Shown here: one piece after another, positions 13,386-18,445 of the stretch | How positions within the stretch are numbered: position 1 is the first letter of the stretch | Layout: the number at the start of each line of letters is the position of its first letter | Virus record (IMG/VR): IMGVR_UViG_3300029309_000285 | Location: 1-27,229 of that record | DNA from: a virus | Strand: one strand, 5' to 3' | DNA length: 27,229 bases | Notes under the pieces: generated by a model | Database searches by the model: none | Told to the model about the DNA's origin: nothing | Seen by the model: the letters and a program-made list of their open reading frames with translations, nothing else | Made by a program: the position numbers and the translations under genes

Positions 13386-13698
13386 CTTGGAACTTGAAAC
13401 CTTCCCCTAAAAGTTCATTGATATACCTTCCCTCAAAAAGTTTTATGGTACCAGGACCGAGGGCCTGGACCAGGATAAAAGTATTCTGTGGGTGCCTCTC
13501 ATGAAACGCAATTTGATGTGGGCTGAAACGTATCTTGTTGCCCTTTGTTGTCTTTAACTCTACTGTGAAAAAGGTGCCAGAAGTATTGTAGCCCAATAGA
13601 TCAGGAGTCCCATGTAAGCTAATATTTTCAAGTCTAATCCAAGATATTTCTGGTATAGATTTACGAAGATTTTGATAAAGTTTAGCCTCTGGACCCAT
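13327..13698 (-). CDS. VRR-NUC domain nuclease
   Basis: The 123-aa protein has the layout of stand-alone phage VRR-NUC (PD-(D/E)XK superfamily) nucleases: ARLYQ-like start (EAKLYQNLRK, 4-13), HGTPDLLGY (29-37, catalytic Asp33), FTVELKTTKGNK (44-55, Glu47 and Lys49), SPHQIAFHER (59-68) and FILV (74-77). It probably acts on branched or nicked DNA during phage replication or recombination. The last about 20 residues (CSLGLEACRLYLSGLGA) are translated from heptamer array 2 and lie beyond the domain, so the array appears to have extended or replaced its original end. No Shine-Dalgarno is evident at the first possible ATG. Confidence 0.8.
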   Translation of the reverse strand: MGPEAKLYQNLRKSIPEISWIRLENISLHGTPDLLGYNTSGTFFTVELKTTKGNKIRFSPHQIAFHERHPQNTFILVQALGPGTIKLFEGRYINELLGEGFKFQGACSLGLEACRLYLSGLGA

Positions 13699-13727
13699 GT
13701 GTTTTTCGAGCCAACGTTGTCATCCAT

Positions 13728-13967
13728 TTAGTAGTCCTTCAATAGTTTATCTGGCAAAATAATACTAGAAGGTTTTTCTGTTTTGATTACAAGTCTGTGA
13801 GCTGTATGCCCTTTGTGTCCAAGAATTGGTTGTGTATTTTCTTGCACTTCCATTCTTTTAACTTCATGTAGCTTTCCATCTTTCTCTACAAAGATCACAG
13901 CATTTTTAACTGCGTCTGATCCTTCTGTAAAACTAGAAAGGAATTGTTGTAAGTCTTGTACTCTCAT
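13728..13967 (-). CDS. 79-aa protein of unknown function
   Basis: It starts MRVQDLQQFLSSFTEGSDAV and then shows alternating hydrophobic residues (AVIFVEKDGKLHEVKRMEV) and GHKGHTAHRLVIKTEKPSSI, a pattern that suggests a small beta-rich fold after one helix. No family is recognised with confidence. The ATG overlaps the upstream stop by four bases (ATGA), so the coiled-coil protein and this one are probably translated together. Both are read leftward from the divergent promoter beside the small terminase gene. Confidence 0.6.
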   Translation of the reverse strand: MRVQDLQQFLSSFTEGSDAVKNAVIFVEKDGKLHEVKRMEVQENTQPILGHKGHTAHRLVIKTEKPSSIILPDKLLKDY

Positions 13968-14266
13968 TTTCTTAATCTATTAATTGTGTTTGACAGATCT
14001 TTTATAAGTTGTTGTTGCTGTTCTACTCTCGACTGAAGAGCTTCCACCTGCCCAGCCTTTTCTTTGTACTGCCATGTTTCTTTACGCAATTCTTGATTAA
14101 GCTTTTTGTGTACTTCGTCAATTGATTCTAAATCAGCGATACGAGCCTTTAACATTTCGATTTGTTTTGTCAAGTCGTGATCCCCTCTATCATCAAATTT
14201 ATGTTCTACTTCGCTTTCATATGTCATATCTTCTCCGTGTTCTTTCTTGTATTTATACATCTTCAT
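13964..14266 (-). CDS. 100-aa coiled-coil protein
   Basis: After a charged N-terminus (MKMYKYKKEHGEDMTYESEV), residues about 33-98 form one continuous heptad-patterned helix with Leu, Ile and Val at core positions and many Gln/Glu/Lys, a clear coiled coil. Such short phage coiled-coil proteins can be regulators, scaffold-like factors or partners of larger proteins; nothing identifies this one. The start at 14266 lies 11 nt after the -10 box of a good promoter and has no Shine-Dalgarno; an ATG two codons further is an alternative. It is divergent from the small terminase gene. Confidence 0.65.
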   Translation of the reverse strand: MKMYKYKKEHGEDMTYESEVEHKFDDRGDHDLTKQIEMLKARIADLESIDEVHKKLNQELRKETWQYKEKAGQVEALQSRVEQQQQLIKDLSNTINRLRK

Positions 14267-14272
14267 GTTGGC

Positions 14273-14306
14273 TTGAATTATTACACAAAATATCCTATAC
14301 TGTCAA
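14273..14306. promoter_or_regulatory. Overlapping divergent promoters of terS and the coiled-coil gene
   Basis: Plus strand: TTGAAT (14273-14278), 17 nt, TATACT (14296-14301), only 7 nt before the terS ATG. Minus strand: TTGACA (14306-14301), 17 nt, TAATAA (14283-14278). Each -35 box overlaps the other's -10 box, so the two promoters exclude each other. TATCCTA lies at 14292-14297. The terS message should be leaderless. Confidence 0.65.
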
Positions 14307-14308
14307 TT

Positions 14309-14830
14309 ATGGGTTTACCAAAAAGACTTACAGAAATGCAAATGAGATTCGCCGAGTTATTAGTATTCGGTGATGAACACGGACCTCTTACTAAAACAGA
14401 AGCTGCAAAGCGTGCTGGGTATAGTGAGAAGAACGCAAGATTTGAAGGATCTAGTCTTACCAGTCCCAAGAAACATCCTCTTGTTGTAAAATACATAGGT
14501 GAATTACGAGAAGAACTTTTACGTAAGCATGAAGTTACTTATGAAAATCATGTAGCACAACTAGGTAAAATCAGAGAGGGCGCTTTGAGGAAAGGTGCTT
14601 GGAGCGCAGCTGTAAACGCTGAAACAAATCGTGGAAAGGCAGCAGGATTATACATAGACAGAAAAATAATAAAAACAGGTAAACTAGAGGACCTGTCAGA
14701 ACAAGAGTTAGAAGCAAAAATGAAACAAATTTTAGACGACTACTCACAGATAATTGATGTGACTCCATCTACAACTTCTGAATCTTCTTTACCCACTGGC
14801 GAGGAATCATCGTCCGATCCCCAAAAGTAA
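14309..14830 (+). CDS. terS: Terminase small subunit
   Basis: The 173-aa protein starts MGLPKRLTEMQMRFAELLVF. It has the N-terminal helix-turn-helix-type region of Terminase_2 small subunits (TKTEAAKRAGYSEKNARFEG, about 30-49), followed by PLVVKYIGELREELLRK and a central helical oligomerisation part (VAQLGKIREGALRKGAWSAAVNAE). A Ser/Thr/Glu-rich tail ends it. It recognises the packaging site and activates TerL. It is on the plus strand, about 4.7 kb from terL and opposite in direction, which is unusual. Its last 62 bases overlap the minus-strand gene ending at 14769. The start is fixed by the promoter placing transcription at this ATG. Confidence 0.85.
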   Translation: MGLPKRLTEMQMRFAELLVFGDEHGPLTKTEAAKRAGYSEKNARFEGSSLTSPKKHPLVVKYIGELREELLRKHEVTYENHVAQLGKIREGALRKGAWSAAVNAETNRGKAAGLYIDRKIIKTGKLEDLSEQELEAKMKQILDDYSQIIDVTPSTTSESSLPTGEESSSDPQK

Positions 14831-15065
14831 TTCCATCTTCATCTTTATCATAACTTGCAAATAACTTTACTGACTCTTTGTCTTTCGAATACAACCAACC
14901 CTCATTCACCGGCGTTGCTAGTTTCATCTTGTCGAATTCTTTTTCGTTTGCCCACCCGCTGTCGCTTACGCAATCGATCCACTCGACTCTTACCTTTGGA
15001 TAAGGCAGTTCGTCTACGCTTGGCGGATTTATATTTAGTTTTCTTTTTATCTTTTTTCGAGGCAT
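14769..15065 (-). CDS. 98-aa phage protein of unknown function
   Basis: It begins MPRKKIKRKLNINPPSVDEL and then contains KVRVEWIDCVSDSGW, GWLYSKDKESVKLFASYD and GDRTMIPRQWVKKI. These segments match a small family I remember in many phages (a beta-barrel-like fold with W-x-D-x-x-S-D-S-x-W and IPR), with no known function. The frame is open 13 codons further, but MPRKK is the likely start. A second frame (15123 to 14902, 73 aa) overlaps it; its tail is a basic artefact of reading this gene out of frame, though its first 25 residues look protein-like. The 3' end overlaps terS on the other strand by 62 bases. Confidence 0.7.
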   Translation of the reverse strand: MPRKKIKRKLNINPPSVDELPYPKVRVEWIDCVSDSGWANEKEFDKMKLATPVNEGWLYSKDKESVKLFASYDKDEDGITFGDRTMIPRQWVKKIQKL

Positions 15066-15190
15066 AGTAATACTCTGGGTTGTGTATGCGATTGAATATA
15101 TCAAAAAAATTTTCTTCAGTCATTAGTGTTCTCTCAGATAAATTACCTCATCATTGCCAGCCTTACGCGCGCGCGGCGGCACTACTACTT

Positions 15191-15294
15191 TGGACATTAT
15201 AAAATGTCCACTAAACCAAAAAATGTCCACTAAAATGTCCACTAAATTGATCTAGAATCGTTGGTATTGCTACATAATTTTGTAAATGGACATT
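15191..15294. repeat. Cluster of TGGACATT/AATGTCCA repeats (iteron-like)
   Basis: Three copies of AAATGTCCACTAAA start at 15202, 15221 and 15233. TGGACATT in the opposite orientation occurs at 15191-15198 and 15287-15294. The first inverted copy and the first direct copy form a hairpin (TGGACATT-ATAA-AATGTCCA, with one extra pair possible). A CGCGCGCGCG run lies just left at about 15168-15177. The 225-base gap holds no gene that I can see. Iterons of an origin or operator sites are the natural readings. Confidence 0.75.
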
Positions 15295-15349
15295 ATTCCA
15301 CTTTTTTTTCGTGTTTTTTTTAGATGAGTCTAATTTATCTGTGAGAACT

Positions 15350-15574
15350 CTATAAGACTGTCTTTTTGTCTTGTGGTACATAGTATTTCCTTAAAACTGC
15401 TAGTTTATCCTCATTTGTAGCGATAATCTCTAGTTGCTTGTCAATTTCTCCAGTAATATCTATGTGTTCTGGTATAACCAGTTGCTGATCGTTGATGCAA
15501 TGTATCTTGTATAGCGCATCCTCTATGTTTGCCTCGTATCTCTTTAGAATGGTTCTAAATAATCTATCGTTCAT
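15350..15574 (-). CDS. 74-aa helical protein of unknown function
   Basis: It begins MNDRLFRTILKRYEANIEDA and is predicted almost wholly helical, with IPEHIDITGEIDKQLEIIATNEDKLAVLRKYYV in the second half. I recall similar small proteins (N-terminal M-N-x-x-L-F/Y-R-T, then a helical hairpin) beside exonuclease genes of marine phages, without annotation. The ATG overlaps the end of the exonuclease gene by 11 bases, so the products may be made in proportion and may act together. It ends next to the repeat cluster at 15191-15294. Confidence 0.65.
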   Translation of the reverse strand: MNDRLFRTILKRYEANIEDALYKIHCINDQQLVIPEHIDITGEIDKQLEIIATNEDKLAVLRKYYVPQDKKTVL

Positions 15575-16343
15575 TCGTAAAATCCTCCGGCCTTATTTCT
15601 GCCTTAATTGCCTCTTTTTCGTCAAATTTAAGTTCGTGGTACATGTCGAGGCGTTTTAAAAATTTATGTTTCCACTGTCTTAACTCATGATCCTGTATTT
15701 TAAATTCTTGATAATACAGGTCAGGTGTACAAATCATTATCACACCTTGACGAATTTGTGAACCATGCACGTAGTCATGTGCCATGGCATATGCAGCAAT
15801 CTGCAAGAAATAATCTTCTATCCATTCTTTTTGTTTGGGACGGTTAGCTTGTTTGAAGTCTGCGATAGTTTCTAAACCATTATGATTGCAAACCAGGTCA
15901 GTAGACCCAGCGTATAACCCAGGGTAATACAACGTGACTTCCGAGCCGTAATACTCTTCAACTGGCGTAAGACCAAACTCAATAACTTTTTTGGCCATGG
16001 CTTTCGCCGTCTGTCCGAGTTCTGTAAGATCATCGTAGCCAGTGCCGAGAATATGATGCTCGAGGAATTTGTGCATGGCAGTCCCCCTCCTACTAGATAG
16101 ATTCTTGATTTCTTCTGCTCGTTTTTTTCCAACTTTAGCCGTCCAGTCTTTTAAAAATTGTTTGTTTTTGGTGGCCCCTAATATAGTAGTGACAGACGGA
16201 AGTCTAGAACTATTTATATCATAAACCCTGGTCCCTGTTTCGGGGTCCGTGATCTGTGTACCGCTAACATAGGTGTACTTACCATTGTGTTTGATAGCTT
16301 TACCAATATTATGGTATTCTTGTATATCTTTATCACTCATCAT
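15564..16343 (-). CDS. PD-(D/E)XK exonuclease (Cas4/RecB-like phage nuclease)
   Basis: The 259-aa protein contains the RecB-type nuclease order: SRLPSVTTIL (46-55), SRRGTAMHKFLEH (84-96, His91), YGSEVTL (132-138, Glu135), GLYAGSTDLV (142-151, Asp149), TIADFKQA (159-166, Asp162 and Lys164) and DYFLQIAAYA (177-186, Gln181 and Tyr185). All key residues are present. It should degrade or resect double-stranded DNA ends in recombination and replication-linked processing. The first of two ATGs overlaps the upstream stop (ATGA), which supports that start. It lies downstream of the LAGLIDADG gene in the same leftward operon. Confidence 0.85.
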   Translation of the reverse strand: MMSDKDIQEYHNIGKAIKHNGKYTYVSGTQITDPETGTRVYDINSSRLPSVTTILGATKNKQFLKDWTAKVGKKRAEEIKNLSSRRGTAMHKFLEHHILGTGYDDLTELGQTAKAMAKKVIEFGLTPVEEYYGSEVTLYYPGLYAGSTDLVCNHNGLETIADFKQANRPKQKEWIEDYFLQIAAYAMAHDYVHGSQIRQGVIMICTPDLYYQEFKIQDHELRQWKHKFLKRLDMYHELKFDEKEAIKAEIRPEDFTNER

Positions 16344-16483
16344 AATTTTTTCTTTAGCTCCCGGATATAGTCCTCTTCTTCTTTACGATTATTATCTCGA
16401 ACAATCGCAGCTTGTTTACGCCAAGCCCAAGCATTAAGCTGACCAGCCCAACCCATTATCCATAAATAAAATTTTAATTTCAT
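16340..16483 (-). CDS. 47-aa small protein with aromatic N-terminal helix
   Basis: It begins MKLKFYLWIMGWAGQLNAWA, a Trp-rich hydrophobic or amphipathic helix, followed by a charged helix ending in RELKKKL. The first 20 residues could lie in or on the membrane. Both ends overlap neighbours by the ATGA pattern (upstream LAGLIDADG stop, downstream exonuclease start), which strongly suggests that it is translated. No family is recognised. A small membrane anchor or modulator would fit the structure. Confidence 0.6.
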   Translation of the reverse strand: MKLKFYLWIMGWAGQLNAWAWRKQAAIVRDNNRKEEEDYIRELKKKL

Positions 16484-16914
16484 TCTAAACTCATCCTAAT
16501 TTTATAATCATCGAGACTAACCACTTTACCATCAAACACTTGATCTGGGGTATAGTGATCTATTATCTTTTCAACCTTTTCTAATTTAGTTTTAGACCAA
16601 GGCCAAATTAATTTACATACCCTGTATGCATCTCTAAATGTACAACGCCATTTGTATTGCATCAAGTATTTTGTACCATCTTTACGTAAACCTTTTCTTG
16701 GTTTCTTGACTACAGTTCCGCAACCCAATACTTCGTGGACCCATCGTATAACCATCTCATCGGTCATGGTTATTTCCATACTAATTCGTTGTGACATGGA
16801 AGTTCGATAACCTTTACCATTGTGTTTCTTTTTCTTTTCAGGTCGTCTAGCATAATAAATACTACCCTCACCATCAAAGAGTCCTGCGATATACGCAGCA
16901 TCTTCATTTGTCAT
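16480..16914 (-). CDS. LAGLIDADG homing endonuclease
   Basis: The 144-aa protein has one LAGLIDADG-type motif near its N-terminus (AAYIAGLFDGEGSIY, about 6-20), with the acidic catalytic residue in the GLFDGEG part. It continues with a beta/alpha region carrying EITMTDEMVIRWVHEVLGCGTV and ends with a helical part. Single-motif enzymes work as homodimers and cut long sites to spread their own gene. It lies freestanding between a 27-aa membrane peptide and a 47-aa protein and is stitched in by overlaps on both sides; GAGGAAAT precedes the ATG. It is not inside an intron or intein that I can see. Confidence 0.8.
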   Translation of the reverse strand: MTNEDAAYIAGLFDGEGSIYYARRPEKKKKHNGKGYRTSMSQRISMEITMTDEMVIRWVHEVLGCGTVVKKPRKGLRKDGTKYLMQYKWRCTFRDAYRVCKLIWPWSKTKLEKVEKIIDHYTPDQVFDGKVVSLDDYKIRMSLE

Positions 16915-16987
16915 ATTTCCTCACATATATTAATACACTCATTACAATAACTGAAACCACAACACCTATAAAAAATAAACCTACCAT
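16904..16987 (-). CDS. 27-aa single-span membrane peptide
   Basis: The peptide begins MVGLFFIGVVVSVIVMSVLI and ends with a basic tail (YVRKYDK). A strong ribosome-binding site, GGAGGTTAAT, stands directly before the ATG, the best in this region. Its stop overlaps the start of the LAGLIDADG gene by 11 bases. One hydrophobic helix with a positive C-terminal end is typical of membrane microproteins. The strong initiation signal makes it more than a chance frame. Function unknown. Confidence 0.55.
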   Translation of the reverse strand: MVGLFFIGVVVSVIVMSVLIYVRKYDK

Positions 16988-16988
16988 A

Positions 16989-17240
16989 TTAACCTCCATG
17001 CTTTCCGTGCACGTACCGGCATGAAGGCAAAGGCTCCACACCTCCACGGTTACTTACCGCTTCGTCGGTTGCCGTACAGGGACTAGCGCTAGGCTTTGTA
17101 TGGACGGAGGTCCTTTTCACATCGTTATTTTTTATAATCCATCGAACTGTTGCAGTCGCTGGATCGAATCCATCAAACTCAAACTTAGTGCAGCTTGGCA
17201 GAAATACCATCGTCAATAAGATTACCATCAACAGTCTCAT
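16989..17240 (-). CDS. Small predicted lipoprotein
   Basis: The 83-aa protein starts MRLLMVILLTMVFLPSCTKF: a short hydrophobic signal with a lipobox-like LPSC, predicting lipid attachment at Cys17. It continues DGFDPATATVRW and a Ser/Thr/Lys-rich region with two Cys (SPCTATDEA and LPSCRY). I recall marine phage lipoproteins with an FDGFDP motif but no function. A GGAGAATTTT leader supports the ATG at 17240; the frame is open further upstream. It overlaps the zinc-finger gene by 56 bases. Spanin, superinfection-exclusion or surface roles are possible but not supported. Confidence 0.6.
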   Translation of the reverse strand: MRLLMVILLTMVFLPSCTKFEFDGFDPATATVRWIIKNNDVKRTSVHTKPSASPCTATDEAVSNRGGVEPLPSCRYVHGKHGG

Positions 17241-17376
17241 AAAATTCTCCTTCTGAATCACAATCCCAACACTGATGTATTGTGTCTTGTGTTTCGGTTG
17301 CAACTTTTAAATAACCGTTACCCTTACACGTAGGGCATATATGTAATGCTACTCTAGCTTTTTTTAATTTTGCCAT
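17185..17376 (-). CDS. Small DnaJ-type zinc-finger protein
   Basis: A 63-aa protein with CPTCKGNG (15-22) and CWDCDSEG about 20 residues later, the CxxCxGxG arrangement of the DnaJ central zinc domain. It probably binds one zinc ion and may bind protein or nucleic acid. It begins MAKLKKARVALHICPTCKGN. The first 23 bases overlap the end of the ribbon-helix-helix-like gene, and its end overlaps the lipoprotein gene by 56 bases, so the three genes are probably read from one message started at 17548 or so. Confidence 0.7.
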   Translation of the reverse strand: MAKLKKARVALHICPTCKGNGYLKVATETQDTIHQCWDCDSEGEFYETVDGNLIDDGISAKLH

Positions 17377-17527
17377 TTAATTTCTTCGCTTTCTCATTTG
17401 CTAATGACTCTATTGTTTTTGCTACGGACAATTTGGCGTCGGGCAATAATACCTTCGACAACGACTCCAAAGTCTTATATGTTTCTTTTGATAGAGAAAC
17501 ATTTTTATATTTACTCATGTCTGTCAT
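17354..17527 (-). CDS. 57-aa ribbon-helix-helix-like DNA-binding protein
   Basis: The sequence MTDMSKYKNVSLSKETYKTL continues with ESLSKVLLPDAKLSVAKTIESLANEKAKKL. A short strand (KNVSLS), a helix and a second helix with VAKTIESL fit a CopG/Arc-type ribbon-helix-helix domain. Such proteins are dimeric repressors or antitoxins; there is no toxin-like neighbour. AAAGGAAA lies 7 nt before the ATG, and a good promoter (TTGACA, 16 nt, TATATT) ends about 28 nt upstream. As the first gene of its operon it may regulate that operon or the divergent plus-strand gene at 17582. Confidence 0.55.
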   Translation of the reverse strand: MTDMSKYKNVSLSKETYKTLESLSKVLLPDAKLSVAKTIESLANEKAKKLNGKIKKS

Positions 17528-17554
17528 GCTTGTTTCCTTTCATTTTAAATTAGT

Positions 17555-17582
17555 AATATAGGTGATAATGTAGGATTGTCAA
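17555..17582 (-). promoter_or_regulatory. Promoter of the ribbon-helix-helix-like operon
   Basis: On the minus strand TTGACA (17582-17577), 16 nt and TATATT (17560-17555) form a near-consensus promoter. ATCCTA follows the -35 box directly. Its -35 overlaps the ATG of the divergent plus-strand gene, so the two units share control DNA. The leader to the ATG at 17527 is about 20 nt with a normal Shine-Dalgarno. Confidence 0.6.
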
Positions 17583-17794
17583 TGAAAATTTTGTTAAGTT
17601 TAGTAATTTGTTCGCAGGTAGCAGGTACTTGTTTAGAGCCATACCAATGGCCTGAAAGATTTAATACACAATACGATTGTCTGATGTTTGGATACAAAGA
17701 ATCTATAGTTAAAATGGAAGAGATAGGCAGAACTGATGTTAATCAATACAACATGTATATTAAGTTTTATTGCACTCCAGAGAATACGATTTGA
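17582..17794 (+). CDS. 70-aa protein with signal-peptide-like N-terminus
   Basis: It begins MKILLSLVICSQVAGTCLEP, a short hydrophobic leader with small residues near 14-16, followed by a soluble part with three Cys (FNTQYDCLMFGYKESI, KFYCTPENTI). It is probably exported and disulfide-bonded. I recall very similar proteins (AGTCLEPxQWPExFxTQYDCLMFGYxE) in uncultured marine phages, function unknown. It is read opposite to most genes. TAGGAT 5 nt before the ATG may act as a weak Shine-Dalgarno, or as a -10 box without a good -35. A strong hairpin follows at 17836-17882. Confidence 0.7.
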   Translation: MKILLSLVICSQVAGTCLEPYQWPERFNTQYDCLMFGYKESIVKMEEIGRTDVNQYNMYIKFYCTPENTI

Positions 17795-17835
17795 CATTGT
17801 GGCAAGATTTTGTTATGGGTAAAGTTCTTCTCAAC

Positions 17836-17882
17836 CACAATACCTATCCCCATTTTTCCCTCTTTGGGATAGGTTTATTGTG
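17836..17882. terminator. Hairpin between convergent genes (bidirectional terminator candidate)
   Basis: CACAATA plus CCTATCCC pairs with GGGATAGG plus TTTATTGTG: 8 bp and 7 bp separated by a two-base bulge, with a 15-nt loop. On the plus strand the GC core is followed by TTTATT. It sits where the rightward gene ending at 17794 meets leftward genes. The 20-aa reading frame on the minus strand ends inside it. Confidence 0.55.
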
Positions 17883-17937
17883 TTAATAAATAAACCGTTA
17901 TCGCTACAACTTCTATAATTATTATTGCTTCAATCAT
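17875..17937 (-). CDS. 20-aa hydrophobic peptide (tentative)
   Basis: A frame of 21 codons begins MIEAIIIIEVVAITVYLLTQ. It is one membrane-spanning stretch with an acidic start. Its ATG overlaps the upstream stop by eight bases (ATGATTGA), as do other small genes here, but no good ribosome-binding site is seen and its end lies in the hairpin. It may be a real microprotein or chance. Confidence 0.3.
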   Translation of the reverse strand: MIEAIIIIEVVAITVYLLTQ

Positions 17938-18076
17938 TACAAATACACCCAAACAAATACCCACTACCATCATTCATCACATGATAGTTAAATGGTGCGT
18001 CGTGATACGTGGTCAATTTGAGTCTTAAAATATCACACAAATCAAAACAATTAATCTCTTTTACCAACAATGACAT
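17930..18076 (-). CDS. 48-aa Cys-containing protein (tentative)
   Basis: It begins MSLLVKEINCFDLCDILRLK and ends YLFGCICND, with four Cys in two pairs, so metal binding is possible. The frame is open to an ATG at 18145, but that would overlap the preceding gene by 95 bases, so the start at 18076 (26-base overlap) is preferred. No family is recognised. The Cys pattern and the His-Asn-Asp-Gly-rich middle look protein-like rather than random, but confidence is limited. Confidence 0.4.
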   Translation of the reverse strand: MSLLVKEINCFDLCDILRLKLTTYHDAPFNYHVMNDGSGYLFGCICND

Positions 18077-18242
18077 ATGTTCCATCATCTGCTTTGTGAC
18101 AGGAACTAATTGATACAATCCGTCGTTTAGAATTATCAAATCCATTTGCCCACTCCTTTATTAGTTTATACCAAAGATCTTTGTATTTTGGATCTCTGGT
18201 TTTTTCCCAAAGTTTTGCTACTCGATCAATCTCTTTTGTCAT
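18051..18242 (-). CDS. 63-aa protein with KLWEKTRDPKYKDLWYKL motif
   Basis: The protein begins MTKEIDRVAKLWEKTRDPKY and continues with a basic, aromatic helix (KDLWYKLIKEWANG) and a short beta part (RRIVSISS, GTYVIVGKRD). I recall related small phage proteins with AKLWxKTxDPKYKxxWYKL, of unknown function. The ATG at 18242 overlaps the end of the upstream gene by 17 bases; an ATG five codons earlier is also open. It is the second gene of a small operon that starts at 18408. Confidence 0.6.
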   Translation of the reverse strand: MTKEIDRVAKLWEKTRDPKYKDLWYKLIKEWANGFDNSKRRIVSISSCHKADDGTYVIVGKRD

Positions 18243-18408
18243 AACGTTTTGTTCCAAACCGTATGATTTTTTTAAGACCTGGAGCTGCTAACTCTAATTT
18301 AGCGTAAGGTTTCCATGCCTTACGAATTAAGTTTAACTCTAATAAAAGAATAGCCCATTGTTTTTGTGAGATATCTTTACTTGTTATTGTTATCTTTTTT
18401 TCTTTCAT
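18226..18408 (-). CDS. 60-aa basic protein of unknown function
   Basis: It starts MKEKKITITSKDISQKQWAI and contains a helix (LLLELNLIRKAWKPYAKLEL) and a basic end (GLKKIIRFGTKRYDKRD). The ITITS...QWAILLLELNLI arrangement suggests a strand followed by a helix, as in short DNA-binding or scaffold-type proteins, but no family is recognised. A near-consensus promoter ends 6 nt before the ATG, so its mRNA is probably leaderless. The frame ends 17 bases inside the next gene. Confidence 0.6.
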   Translation of the reverse strand: MKEKKITITSKDISQKQWAILLLELNLIRKAWKPYAKLELAAPGLKKIIRFGTKRYDKRD

Positions 18409-18414
18409 ACCTAC

Positions 18415-18442
18415 AATGTAGGACTTTTTAGGATATTGTCAA
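18415..18442 (-). promoter_or_regulatory. Sigma70-type promoter, likely leaderless transcript
   Basis: On the minus strand TTGACA (18442-18437), 16 nt and TACATT (18420-18415) lie with the -10 box 6 nt before the ATG at 18408. TATCCTA occurs in the spacer. It sits just after the stop of the 48-aa gene ending at 18446 and would restart transcription for the three small genes downstream. Confidence 0.6.
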
Positions 18443-18445
18443 GCC

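Noticed and set aside
13148-13504. Plus-strand 118-aa reading frame with KLQAxS repeats
   Set aside because: It is mostly translated heptamer array followed by antisense of the VRR-NUC gene; no ribosome-binding site or domain. The repeat period of 7 nt gives such frames automatically in all three phases.
15864-16132. Minus-strand 86-aa frame inside the exonuclease gene
   Set aside because: It lies in another frame of a gene with all catalytic motifs and has no support of its own.
16480-16914. Intron or intein carrying the LAGLIDADG enzyme
   Set aside because: The flanking genes are intact and separate, with start/stop overlaps, and no split protein or splice-like structure surrounds it.
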